Source: Methylobacterium sp. UNC378MF (GTDB lineage Bacteria > Pseudomonadota > Alphaproteobacteria > Rhizobiales > Beijerinckiaceae). Taken from it: 64,000 nt of DNA. Made by a program: the position numbers and the translations under genes. The DNA lies in assembly GCF_900103195.1 (NCBI RefSeq), contig NZ_FMWU01000004.1, forward strand, positions 186,001-250,000, written 5' to 3'. The notes below the pieces were generated by a model that worked only from the letters and a program-made list of their open reading frames with translations, was not told the origin of the DNA and searched no databases. This document shows positions 1 through 7,461 of this stretch, piece by piece (positions within the stretch are counted from its first letter, which is position 1; every line of letters starts with the position of its first letter).

Positions 1-384
1 CTCGGCACCTATGGCCTCCAGCCGCGCCTGGCGCTCTCACACCGTCGATCGCATGACGGGTGCCCCTCGAACACACGACACTACCGAGGCGTGCAAAGTC
101 GGCATCCGCAGCCGGTCGACTAAGTTCAGTAAGACCGCCCGACGCAAGATTGGGTCTTCTCACGCGCGCGACCACGGCCCGGCCAGGGTCGATTAGGGCA
201 TCGGCGGGATCAGGGTCACGGCCCCCCGGGACTCGATCGCGGGCGGCGACGCGCCCGGCGGTCAACACAACAGCAAGAACCCACAAGACCAGGCTGCCGC
301 GTCGCCACGATCACCGCTGCGGCCTTAAGCACACCGCCCGCGGGCTGTCCTCTATCTAGGCGCGCGCTTGCGCGGTGCTATCAA
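1..384. other. Stretch with no supported gene
   Basis: Open frames exist here on the plus strand, but their translations are rich in Arg, Pro, Thr and Ser with no recognisable motif, as expected from GC-rich noncoding DNA. I see no promoter, RNA gene or repeat. It could hold the eroded end of a gene lying to the left of the window. Confidence 0.5.
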
Positions 385-633
385 TCAGCGTTGCGGAGAC
401 GGCTCCGCGGCTGCCGCACCCGGCTCCGGCTTTGGGCCGCCGGTCGGCGGGCTGCCATGTGCGACGGCCTGAGCCACCAGCCACTCACCGAGCCTGAGCG
501 CGGCACTCCAGTCGAAATCTGCGTAGGCATGCTCCTCGTCGCCGTGCATCGTCAGCGTGATCCCGTCCCGGCCGGCCTCAGCCTGAATGTCGCCCGAGCG
601 AAAGCGAGCTTCCACGTGGATGCTCTCCCTCAT
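385..633 (-). CDS. Small uncharacterised acidic protein
   Basis: An 82-residue cytosolic protein with no signal peptide or membrane segment. The first 55 residues alternate charged and hydrophobic positions (RESIHVEARFRSGDIQAEAG and so on), which looks like a small beta-rich fold. The last 25 residues are Pro, Gly and Ala rich and probably disordered. I do not recognise a family. A GGGAG ribosome binding site lies just before the ATG, inside the end of the small frame at 638-772, so the two may be translated as a pair. The composition is far more protein-like than the frames on the other strand, which is the main reason to call it. Confidence 0.55.
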   Translation of the reverse strand: MRESIHVEARFRSGDIQAEAGRDGITLTMHGDEEHAYADFDWSAALRLGEWLVAQAVAHGSPPTGGPKPEPGAAAAEPSPQR

Positions 634-637
634 CGCC

Positions 638-772
638 TCACTCCCATCTCAGCCGCGCTGCCACATTGTTGCAGCCTGTCTTGTACGTCCATTCGGCGCA
701 GGTCCAGTTATCAGGACAGGCTGTGGAGACGACATGCTCTGGATCAAGGGGGTTCGAAATCTTGACGATCAC
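638..772 (-). CDS. Possible 44-residue cysteine-containing protein
   Basis: A short frame that reads well from a GTG at 772. It has hydrophilic, aromatic and cysteine-bearing sequence (STACPDNWTCAEWTYKTGCN) with three cysteines and three tryptophans, unlike the Arg-rich shadows nearby. It ends four bases before the start of the gene at 385-633 and contains that gene's ribosome binding site, which suggests translational coupling. An ATG start at 841 is also open, but the extra residues look non-coding. The family is unknown. The pairing with the downstream gene and the composition support it; length and weak start signals count against it. Confidence 0.35.
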   Translation of the reverse strand: MIVKISNPLDPEHVVSTACPDNWTCAEWTYKTGCNNVAARLRWE

Positions 773-1136
773 GTTCCTGCCTCGGAGGCGCGACGGAGTC
801 CGATCGGCTCCGCGATGCGCAACGTCACGGGCAGCAACCATCCTCGGGGTTACGCGTCCCGCTGATCGAACGCCGTCTGGTCCCGGAGGACCACCCCGGC
901 GACATCGTCACGTGTTTCAATGATTATCTCGGCCGCTGTGTAGATCGGGCTACGCTGCCTGGGTCCGAGCAGATCCTGGATGCACCGCCACCGCAACCTT
1001 GCCACCTGCGCTCCAGCATCCTGAAACCCGATGCCCGTACGGATCCTGCACCGTAAAAATAGACGCCGAGACCCGCCGCCCGCGCGCAAAGCGGGCAGCG
1101 GGCCGAGCGTGCGCTGCACCTGGCTGCAGACGAATG
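773..1136. other. Stretch with no supported gene
   Basis: Several frames are open on both strands, but none has convincing composition. The minus-strand frame at 850-1119 has a coding-looking tail (ETRDDVAGVVLRDQ) but an Arg-rich body. This may be a decayed gene remnant rather than a working one. No repeat or RNA gene was seen. Confidence 0.4.
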
Positions 1137-1772
1137 TCAGCGCGGCATAGAGCGGATCGCCTCGCGGGGCGTACGCTCCACGGCCTTAACGGTTCGGCTC
1201 GACTGTGATCTGGCAGAGCGTCCGCTATTCCAGACCAGGTAGCCGAGGCCGGCCGCCACCCCTGCGAGCGTCGTGATAAGAGCGACCTCGCTCGACATGA
1301 CCCCGGCTGCGACACCCCGCCGACGGGACTGAAGGGCGTTCGTCTTCGCCCGCACGAAAGCCCGTGTAGCAGCCGACACCTCCTCAGGCGCGAGAAGCCT
1401 CCGGGCTGCCGGGATCAACTCATGAACGTGGCGGTGCAGATGCTGATCCACGAGGAAGGTGACATCCTCGAAGGTGTCAAGCCAACCGGCCGTCCCGGTC
1501 CTGCGGCGGGCGAGCTGCCGGAGCTGCCGCCTGAACTCCGCGTGGCCCCTGTGCAAATCCTCGATCAGCGAGCGTGTCTGACTTTCCCGGCTCAAGGGGC
1601 CGTAGAGGCTTGCCTCGAGCCCGATCGCATGCAGCTCAAGCTCGTCCATGAGATCGGCAAGCATCTGCTCCCGGCTGCCGACCGCGCGGGGATCGTTGAG
1701 AGCGTAAGGGATCTCGCGGATCAGGCCGCCGATATTTTCGTGGTCGCGCTCGATGAGCTGCCAAATGTCCAT
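1137..1772 (-). CDS. Hemerythrin HHE-domain protein with C-terminal membrane anchor
   Basis: A 211-residue protein. Residues 1-125 match the hemerythrin/HHE cation-binding fold, a four-helix bundle that holds a non-haem di-iron centre. Candidate ligands are His11 (ERDHENIGGL), His48 and Glu53 (LELHAIGLEASLY), His74/His77 (LHRGHAEFRRQL) and the His111-Glu118 cluster (HLHRHVHELI). Residues about 155-182 form one hydrophobic segment, followed by a basic Ser/Arg tail, so the bundle is probably tethered to the inner membrane. Known family roles include oxygen, nitric oxide or iron handling; which applies here cannot be told. The neighbours are unrelated small genes. The start is the only good ATG and begins the HHE helix directly. 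The family call is firm, the role is open. Confidence 0.85.
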   Translation of the reverse strand: MDIWQLIERDHENIGGLIREIPYALNDPRAVGSREQMLADLMDELELHAIGLEASLYGPLSRESQTRSLIEDLHRGHAEFRRQLRQLARRRTGTAGWLDTFEDVTFLVDQHLHRHVHELIPAARRLLAPEEVSAATRAFVRAKTNALQSRRRGVAAGVMSSEVALITTLAGVAAGLGYLVWNSGRSARSQSSRTVKAVERTPREAIRSMPR

Positions 1773-2298
1773 GCAGATCCTCCTTGCCGGCGGTACAACT
1801 ACCAGCTTCGAACCCCCTTCTCCCGCTGAGCGTTCCTGATCGAGGCCGCGCCGGCCCGAACCGCCTCTCGGGAAGGCGCCTGCGGATGCGGCGAGGACGG
1901 GCCGAACGACCCTTCGCGATCCGTCTCGTCATCCGGCATCCACCCTCTGTTGACCCGCTTTCGGGCGGCCGTTCCCGGATCGGGATACCAAGCGCACAAT
2001 CGCCCCGTGCCAGAACGGGCGACGGTTCGGCGCCACCACGGATGCGCCCCGCGCCTCGGCGATGCTGATCCGACGCCGGGCGCTCGCGATCCGCCCGTCA
2101 CAGATCCGATCTTTCGGGGCCGCCATGCCTGTAAGGTGCCACGCTGGAGCGGCTGGCGCCGACCTTTCGCCGGAGCGAGCGGCAGCGCCAAGCTTGGCGG
2201 TTGCATGCTCCCGGAGCGTTCCTGGCATGCCAAGCTGATGGTCGTGAGAGTGGTCCGTCTGCGCTAGGCAGGCCCCTCTCTCCCAAGACGACCCCTCT
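1773..2298. other. Long intergenic stretch, possible small-RNA locus at its right end
   Basis: No open frame here has protein-like composition. The right end runs directly into an intrinsic terminator on the plus strand with no credible coding gene before it, so about 2,150-2,337 could be a stand-alone small RNA. I found no signature of 4.5S RNA, tmRNA or RNase P RNA. Confidence 0.4.
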
Positions 2299-2337
2299 GA
2301 GCCCGCTCGGCAGCCGCTGGAGCGGGTTCCTTTTTTT
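2299..2337 (+). terminator. Intrinsic terminator without an obvious upstream gene
   Basis: A 10-bp stem (GAGCCCGCTC at 2299-2308 with GAGCGGGTTC at 2320-2329, one G-U pair) is followed by CTTTTTTT at 2330-2337. This is a textbook rho-independent terminator reading rightward. The next gene to the right begins at 2443, and no convincing gene ends just before the stem. Confidence 0.8.
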
Positions 2338-2442
2338 AAGCGCGCCGCCGTACCCCGCAATCGCGGCGCATGCCGATCCGGATCCAGCCGATTTCCCGGC
2401 CGCCGTGCGACCCCACGACGGCAGCAAGCCGAGACTTCACGG

Positions 2443-2703
2443 ATGAAGACGCTTTCCCTCCTCGCCGCGGCGATGATCGTGTGTGCAGCCCCAGCGCTCG
2501 CCCAGGACGACCGGTCCGGTGACGGCTGCGAAGACCCACAGACCACTGGCGCTCTGCCCGCCCAGCTGCGCAAGCCGGCCTTCATGGGACCCGTGTCGAA
2601 CAGAGTGCAGGTGACCCCACCTGAAGAAAGTTGGCAGGAGCAGGCGCAGGAAGGAGCCGAGCGACGCCGGCGGGAAGAAGCTCAGGGCTGTCCGGTGGAG
2701 TGA
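2443..2703 (+). CDS. Small exported hypothetical protein
   Basis: An 86-residue protein with a clear Sec signal peptide (MKTLSLLAAAMIVCAAPALAQ, cleaved after ALA-Q or near it). The mature part of about 65 residues is hydrophilic, with two cysteines that could form one disulphide, and a Glu/Arg-rich C-terminal helix (QEQAQEGAERRRREEAQ). It is probably periplasmic. The family is unknown to me; short proteins of this layout are common in methylobacteria. It starts about 100 bases after the terminator at 2299-2337, so it should have its own promoter. The start is set by the signal peptide. Confidence 0.7.
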   Translation: MKTLSLLAAAMIVCAAPALAQDDRSGDGCEDPQTTGALPAQLRKPAFMGPVSNRVQVTPPEESWQEQAQEGAERRRREEAQGCPVE

Positions 2704-2912
2704 GGATCGGGCCAGGGTTTCACAGCATCGATCTGCGCGAGCCGGCCGGGCTGGACGAACCCAGGGCGAGCGCGTGCGGATCTGGCAGCATGATCATCGA
2801 GCCGAGCGCGCCGGTCCGAGTGGTGTTCAAGCGCGGCTCGGGCCGCCGCACCGAGGCCGGCCAGGTCCGGGGTTTGCCCTTCTGGGCGTGCGCCAGGACG
2901 GGCGCAGGCCGG

Positions 2913-3275
2913 TCAGCGACCGACTTCCTTGGCGCGCGTGACCGCGTGCTCCTCGCGGAGCGCCTTGATCAGGCCGGCTGAGCGCGCGAGCTGAACTGCG
3001 GCTGCCGCCTGTGCTGCCCCGAAGGACGGAACGGGCCTGCGCGCGCGACCCGGAATCTCTGAGAACGGCACTTCGATCAGCAACGCGTCGCTGTCGTCCG
3101 AGAGCTGGAAGGCTTGGCGAGCGGAGTTCACCGTCATGCGGACCCGTTCGGCGTCGATCTCCGGACCAGTGTGGCGGGCCTCAGGATAGGCCGCTTCGGG
3201 GCTGGGGAACTCCAATCCCGAGCTGTCCCGTTCCAGTTTCTTCGGCCCGCGCAGATGAAAGTGGAACCACGGCAT
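2913..3275 (-). CDS. DUF6894-type small protein
   Basis: A 120-residue protein beginning PWFHFHLRGPKKLERDSSG, followed by a segment with Glu, Ala and Arg (FPSPEAAYPEARHTGPEIDA). This opening matches the DUF6894 family as I know it from Methylobacterium and Bradyrhizobium: small cytosolic proteins, often in many copies per genome, with no proven function. The family core covers about residues 1-75. The C-terminal 45 residues are a helical Ala/Arg-rich extension (AAQAAAAVQLARSAGLIKAL). No signal peptide or membrane segment is seen. It sits alone among other small genes of the accessory region. Confidence 0.75.
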   Translation of the reverse strand: MPWFHFHLRGPKKLERDSSGLEFPSPEAAYPEARHTGPEIDAERVRMTVNSARQAFQLSDDSDALLIEVPFSEIPGRARRPVPSFGAAQAAAAVQLARSAGLIKALREEHAVTRAKEVGR

Positions 3276-3359
3276 CGGCTGCTCACTTTGAAACAGCCGC
3301 CTGTGGCAGAACTGCGCGGATGAGTTCCGACCGCCGCCGTCGCTTGGTCGATGGATAGT

Positions 3360-3512
3360 TCATCGGCCGTGCAGGTCGCCGAACCAGCGCGCTTCTTTCG
3401 CCCTGCCGAAGATCTGTTGCGCGAGATCCCGAGCACCCGCCGATCCATCGGCTGGGCTACAACACCCGGCTCGTATTAGCGCCCGCTCCAGGAAGACCCA
3501 TATAGGGAGCAT
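3360..3512 (-). CDS. Doubtful 50-residue frame
   Basis: A short frame from ATG at 3512. Its last 30 residues look coding (ARDLAQQIFGRAKEARWFGD), with a helical amphipathic pattern and balanced charge. The first half is less convincing. It lies head to head with the small gene at 3558. It may be a real small protein or the C-terminal remnant of a longer, broken gene, since the frame stays open far upstream. No family is recognised. Confidence 0.25.
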   Translation of the reverse strand: MLPIWVFLERALIRAGCCSPADGSAGARDLAQQIFGRAKEARWFGDLHGR

Positions 3513-3557
3513 CCCTCCGCGCAATCCTGTGCCTTGGGCCACGAAGCAGAGGCCGAG

Positions 3558-3713
3558 ATGGCACGCGAACTCACGACCGGCAAAGCGCAGGCTGTCACGC
3601 CTGAGGATTTCAACGCGCGTGTGAAGCGCCTCCTCGCCGACAAGCCGGATCCGCGGAAGGCGGAGCCGAGGACGAGGGGCTTCAAGAACAGCAAGCCGCC
3701 GGCGAACGACTGA
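3558..3713 (+). CDS. 51-residue basic protein with its own terminator
   Basis: A short frame of 51 residues. The sequence is hydrophilic and basic (GKAQAVTPEDFNARVKRLLA, then KPDPRKAEPRTRGFKNSKPP), with a predicted amphipathic helix in the middle and a disordered Lys/Pro tail. There is no signal or membrane segment. A GAGG-containing stretch lies eight to ten bases before the ATG. A strong intrinsic terminator begins six bases after the stop, which is good independent support that this is a real transcription unit. The family is not recognised; a nucleic-acid-binding role would be a guess from charge alone. Confidence 0.6.
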   Translation: MARELTTGKAQAVTPEDFNARVKRLLADKPDPRKAEPRTRGFKNSKPPAND

Positions 3714-3719
3714 GGCATC

Positions 3720-3759
3720 GCCGTCCGGTCCATCCCATGGGACCGGGCGGCCATATTTT
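3720..3759 (+). terminator. Intrinsic terminator of the small gene at 3558
   Basis: A 12-bp stem (3720-3731 with 3740-3751, one G-U pair) and an eight-base loop are followed by CATATTTT. It begins just after the stop at 3713. Confidence 0.75.
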
Positions 3760-4005
3760 CGCGGCGCGCCCGGTCCGCCCCAACCAGATCGCGTCGCTGG
3801 GCAAGAGTCGGACTGGGACCCGCCTTTCCGCTCGACCAGGCTGACGGAACGCCAGACAGTTTGTATTTCGGCTGCGTAGGTCCGAGGGCGGAGCTTCGTC
3901 ATCTCGCGCGGCGCCACACCGGAGCGATCGCCGCGCGCCGATGATGAGATTGGCAGCGCTGGCGGGTGCAGGTGGCTGGCATCGTCCGGACAAGACTGGC
4001 ATAGC

Positions 4006-4218
4006 ATGGCGATGACCGACAAAGTTCCCCATCCCTATTCCATCGAGGTCTCGCCGCTGGCTAAACCGGAGGGCCACTTCCAGTGGGCAATCCGCAAGAG
4101 CGGCAAGCTGATCGAGCGGTCCGACCGGCCGCATCGCAGCGAGGCGAAGGCCTTCGAGAGCGCGATGGAAGCCGTTGAGCGAGCCTTGAAGCCGGGCGCC
4201 GACGGCGGACGCCGCTGA
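4006..4218 (+). CDS. Small cytosolic hypothetical protein
   Basis: A 70-residue protein: a short polar lead, a beta-like core (FQWAIRKSGKLIERSDRPHR) and a C-terminal helix (EAKAFESAMEAVERAL). The pattern, with W-I-R-K-G-K then a charged helix, is one I associate with small conserved proteins of methylobacteria, but I cannot attach a name or function. No signal or membrane segment is present. Two ATGs lie six bases apart at the start (4006 and 4012); either may be used. It is separated from its neighbours, so probably monocistronic. Confidence 0.65.
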   Translation: MAMTDKVPHPYSIEVSPLAKPEGHFQWAIRKSGKLIERSDRPHRSEAKAFESAMEAVERALKPGADGGRR

Positions 4219-4323
4219 GCGCGGACGCCGTCAATCCAGGTCGACCGGGCAGACCTTCCATATGGACGTGATTCGTTTCGGGGCGGCGGCGAGCAGGCAC
4301 GCCGCACGCCCCCGCGTCGCTGC

Positions 4324-4554
4324 CTATGACTTCACCGCAGTCAGTTCGGCCAGGGCGAGATCGATCGCCTGGACGAGCCGCGTGGTGGCCTCAGCGACGG
4401 CAGGATCCGGCGTCATCGCGATGACCGCATGCTGCAGGGTGCGGAACTGTTCAAGACGAGCAGCCGGATCGAGCCCTCGAGCAACCGCTGATTGCACGAG
4501 CCCCTGGATAAATTCGCGTGCGAGATGCTCGTCGAAATCCCGCAATGTCCTCAA
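4324..4554 (-). CDS. Small all-helical hypothetical protein
   Basis: A 76-residue protein that looks entirely alpha-helical, with heptad-like spacing of Leu, Ile and Ala (TLRDFDEHLAREFIQGLVQS and ATTRLVQAIDLALAELTAVK). There are no cysteines, signal peptide or membrane segment. It could be a helical-bundle dimer. No family is recognised. It is transcribed the same way as the AerR-like gene 95 bases upstream and might be its second cistron, though the gap is wide. Confidence 0.6.
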   Translation of the reverse strand: MRTLRDFDEHLAREFIQGLVQSAVARGLDPAARLEQFRTLQHAVIAMTPDPAVAEATTRLVQAIDLALAELTAVKS

Positions 4555-4648
4555 CTCCGCGGGCCACTAGCAACTGCCCCTCGCACGCTCGGCCCGCGTG
4601 GCGACGCCCGCCGGCCAGCGCGCCAGGATTAACGAGAAACCGGCCCTG

Positions 4649-5476
4649 TCAGCGCGCGAACAGGGCCTCCGCGATCTTAACAGCAGAGCGCCCGTCCTCG
4701 GCTACGGCATCCGCGCCGACCACTGTCGCACAGGCAGGCTCCCGCAGGAACTTCGGACCACCAACCATAACACGAACGCCTGCGTTGCAGGACGCCACGC
4801 GCAGCTTACCCACCAGATCGGTCAAAGCCGGCAGGAGCGCATCGCAAGACAGCGAGATACCGATCAGATCGAATCGTTCGGTCCGGACCAGGGCAGCGGG
4901 ATCCCCATCCTCTCCACTCGACAAAACGACGCTCCAGCCTGCTTCGCGGAAGAAACTAGCCACGAGCGCGAGGCTGAAGAGGTGGGTCTCTCCAGGGGAG
5001 GGCATCAGCAAAACGCGGCGTCCGTTCGCCGGCACGTCCACACCTTCCAGGCGGGTGCACAACGCGCGGGTGAGGCTTTGCAGACGGCCAAGCGCGACAG
5101 CGACATCGAGGAAGTTGGCTTCATCCTCCTCCCAGAGCCGTCCGAGGTGACGCGCGGCTGGGGCAAACAGGTCGAGCAGGAGAGCCTCCAACGTGAGATC
5201 CTCCTCCAGGAGTGCGCGAACCCACTCTCCGTCGGGATCGCTCCCTATCAGAGCCTGAGCGAAGGCGACGACGCGTTCAGGCGAGGGCGCTTTTGATGCC
5301 GGTGCGCGCTGCCCCTCTTGGTGTGCGAGTACGAGGCGCGGAAGGATCTCAGCCTCGATGACCCTGGCGAGGCCGGCATGGATGTATGCCATGTTGCGCC
5401 AAGCCGTTGCCTGGCCAGGGTGATAGCGCCGGTCGAGGCTCGCACTTGCACCGTCGAACCCAGCCGCATCCAGCAT
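4649..5476 (-). CDS. AerR/PpaA-like cobalamin-binding (SCHIC-type) regulator
   Basis: A 275-residue cytosolic protein. Residues about 85-145 form the helical B12-binding cap (LGRLWEEDEANFLDVAVALG), and residues about 155-275 the Rossmann-like B12-binding domain. In place of the classical DxHxxG loop it has PSPGETHLFSLALVASFF, with His165 in a GExH context, followed by FREAGWSV. That signature is what I know from the AerR/PpaA/AppA-SCHIC group, which senses light or redox through cobalamin or haem and works with PpsR/CrtJ on photosynthesis genes. The N-terminal 60 residues include a helix (YIHAGLARVIEAEILPRL). No photosynthesis genes are nearby, so its target is open. A GGAGG site seven bases before the ATG fixes the start. 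A palindrome sits in its promoter. Confidence 0.75.
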   Translation of the reverse strand: MLDAAGFDGASASLDRRYHPGQATAWRNMAYIHAGLARVIEAEILPRLVLAHQEGQRAPASKAPSPERVVAFAQALIGSDPDGEWVRALLEEDLTLEALLLDLFAPAARHLGRLWEEDEANFLDVAVALGRLQSLTRALCTRLEGVDVPANGRRVLLMPSPGETHLFSLALVASFFREAGWSVVLSSGEDGDPAALVRTERFDLIGISLSCDALLPALTDLVGKLRVASCNAGVRVMVGGPKFLREPACATVVGADAVAEDGRSAVKIAEALFAR

Positions 5477-5499
5477 CGGAAGCCTCCAACTGCTGACGC

Positions 5500-5529
5500 A
5501 CTATAGATCTTTGCATGACGGCAATGCAA
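5500..5529 (-). promoter_or_regulatory. Sigma70-like promoter with palindromic operator for the AerR-like gene
   Basis: Read on the minus strand: TTGCAT (5529-5524), an 18-base spacer, then TATAGT (5505-5500), about 25 bases before the ATG. A 6+6 inverted repeat TTGCAT-N7-ATGCAA (5511-5529) covers the -35 box and much of the spacer, the position expected for a repressor site. The protein that binds is unknown; autoregulation is possible. Confidence 0.5.
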
Positions 5530-6554
5530 CTTGGGTTACGAATTATAACGCCACTTCGCAGCTCTAGCTTTCGGCCCCGGCCGGGCGTCCGTATCGACAC
5601 GGCTCGCTCGGCCTCGCGCGTTGCGACCGCGCGCCAGTGGGGGATCTTGGTGAGCGCGTGCGAGCTTCACCACCGACTCGGGAATTTGACACTTCTGAAA
5701 GCTTTGCGATCCGCAATTGACGTCTGGCGCCAGTATAGTCCGATCACAGATAACCTGCTTCAGCAGTTCTGAGACGCTGTGATTTCCAGCTCAACCGATC
5801 GGCTTCCGCCATCGTCGGAATGAGAGTGGCGGTCGAGCCTTCGGCGCGCCGCCTGAGTCAGGGCGAGTCCCGTGCCGCGCTGCGCCGCGAGGATTCGCAA
5901 TCGTGCGAGGCAGCCTCACGGACAGAATGCAGGTTCGTCGCGCGAGGCCCCTCGGGCGGCCTGTGAAGCGGGGACAGTGGGATCGTCAGGTGCCGGGTGC
6001 GCCTGGTACAGGGCAGGCGCGGTCTGCCGCGCCTTGGCGGGCGCCTGCAGACGATCAACGAGCTGGTTCGTTTTGAAGCGACCGACGAATATTCCTTGCG
6101 CGCGGCTCGGCTCAGCCAAGACGATCAACGCAGAGAAGCCGCTCCCTGGGGAACGGCTTCGAAGCTCGTCAGAGGCAGATGAGCGAGGCTCAAGCGGCCT
6201 GAAGATTGCCCAGTCAACCCGTTCGGCGCAATACGCGTTCTTACGCGCAGGAGCCCTGGGAACGGGGCAGCCGTTCTTATGATGATCGGCATCGCTCAGA
6301 TGGTCGGCTCATGCCGGAGCGCGATCGAAGCCGCCGCGCAGGGCCTTCAGCAGCGGCGCTGCCGTGAAGGATCCGGCCCATCGCGCCACCCTCGCAGCAT
6401 GGCGCTCAATCGTACGAGCAGACCGCGGGATCAAACACCTGGAAGTGCGCCAGGATTCTCCGTGCGCCCCTAGCAAACCATTACGCCGGCACGACAATTT
6501 TTTAGGCTACGCTGTTCCAGGACTTCAAGCCGAATCCCACAGAGAGCAAGGCAA
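5530..6554. other. One kilobase without a supported gene
   Basis: Frames are open on both strands (for example 5872-6282 plus and 5916-6128 minus), but none shows a recognisable motif, signal peptide or steady coding composition. A few short runs look protein-like, for example the minus-strand tail at 6309-6497, which hints at decayed coding DNA. Lying between an accessory stretch and a tRNA gene, this could be the edge of an old insertion, but I saw no integrase or direct repeat of the tRNA end. Confidence 0.4.
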
Positions 6555-6587
6555 ACAAAAAGCCCCGCACAATGCTTGGCGGGGCTT
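6555..6587 (-). terminator. Intrinsic terminator of the tRNA-Met gene
   Basis: A perfect 9-bp stem (AAGCCCCGC at 6560-6568 with GCGGGGCTT at 6579-6587) is followed, on the minus strand, by a T-rich run (TTTTTG). It lies nine bases beyond the 3' end of the tRNA. Confidence 0.85.
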
Positions 6588-6596
6588 CTAGAACTT

Positions 6597-6673
6597 TGGT
6601 AGCGAGGGAGGGATTTGAACCCCCGACACAAGGATTATGATTCCTCTGCTCTAACCAGCTGAGCTACCCCGCC
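6597..6673 (-). tRNA. tRNA-Met (anticodon CAT)
   Basis: A 77-nucleotide cloverleaf. The acceptor starts GGCGGGG, then TAGCTCAGCTGGTTAGAGC forms the D arm. The anticodon loop holds CAT (6637-6639 on the plus strand) flanked by AGGAAT and AATCCT. The T arm contains GGTTCAAATCC, and CCA is encoded. The CAT anticodon could be elongator Met, initiator Met or modified Ile2. Because positions 1 and 72 pair (G-U) and the anticodon stem lacks the three initiator G-C pairs, initiator is excluded. Elongator Met is favoured by resemblance to rhizobial sequences; Ile2 is not strictly ruled out. Confidence 0.9.
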
Positions 6674-6930
6674 CCATGCCGCGCGTCCGCAGGGACGATG
6701 CGTGCAACGGCGGCGGTATAGGGAGAGCGGACGCACCGTGTCAACGGTTCTGCGTGCGCAAATCGCGCATCCGTACCAGGCGCGATTGAGGTCCAGCCGA
6801 TCGCGGGAGGGAAAGGCCCGGCTGTCACCGGAATCGACCGGTGCCGATGCCCGGGCCGTGCCGGGCTCGTCTGAGCCCGCTACGCTGCGGCGCGGGCCGC
6901 CCGACGGCCCGTCAGATCGTGGAGCGTTCG

Positions 6931-7386
6931 ATGACAGCGCGTATGAGCCATCGCTGGAGCACCAGCCTCGTCGCCCTTCTCGCCCTCGGAGTGCCGCTCG
7001 TCGCAGGCCCGGCAATCGCGGCCAGTGAAGGGGTCACCTATCGTGCAGCCCTCAACGGGAGCAGCGAAGTCCCGGCCACCACGTCCCCCGGCACGGGCGA
7101 GATCACCGCGACCTTCGATCCCGGCACGAAGCGCCTCAGCTGGTCGGGCCGATACAGCAATCTCTCCGGCCCGGTCACGGCCGCCCATTTTCACGGCCCG
7201 GCCAAAGCCGGCGAGAATGCCGGCGTGCTCGTTCCGGTGACGGCGGCGAGCAGCCCCTTCTCCGGCGAAGCCACACTCGATGAGACCAAGGCTGCCGATC
7301 TCGCCGCCGGCAAAATCTACTTCAATCTCCACACCGCCGCGAACCCGAAGGGTGAACTCCGCGGCCAGCTGGAGCGCGCACCCTGA
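6931..7386 (+). CDS. Exported CHRD-domain protein
   Basis: A 151-residue protein with a Sec signal peptide (about residues 1-32, ending AGPAIAAS), then a single CHRD domain. The hallmarks are the opening YRAALNGSSEVPATTSPGTG, the HFHGPA motif and the final GKIYFNLHTAANPKGELRGQ. CHRD domains, first described in chordin, occur widely in bacterial secreted proteins as beta-sandwich modules of unknown ligand. The protein is probably periplasmic or cell-surface. The ATG at 6931 is preceded by GGAG seven bases upstream; a longer open frame to 6841 has an Arg/Pro-rich translation and is not favoured. It starts about 260 bases beyond the divergent tRNA gene. Confidence 0.85.
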   Translation: MTARMSHRWSTSLVALLALGVPLVAGPAIAASEGVTYRAALNGSSEVPATTSPGTGEITATFDPGTKRLSWSGRYSNLSGPVTAAHFHGPAKAGENAGVLVPVTAASSPFSGEATLDETKAADLAAGKIYFNLHTAANPKGELRGQLERAP

Positions 7387-7461
7387 TCCGGACAGGCGAG
7401 AAGCCTCGACGTTCGCCGTCGCGCCCGGTAGGCGGATCACGACCTCCTGCCGGAGCATTCG

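Noticed and set aside
1799..2585. Long minus-strand frames over the 1.8-2.6 kb gap
   Set aside because: Translations are Arg/Gly/Ser-rich with no motif and they overlap a clear terminator and a plus-strand secreted protein gene.
5530..6673. Genomic island integrated at the tRNA-Met gene
   Set aside because: The left side is gene-poor, but I saw no integrase and no direct repeat of the tRNA 3' end, so the claim is not supported.
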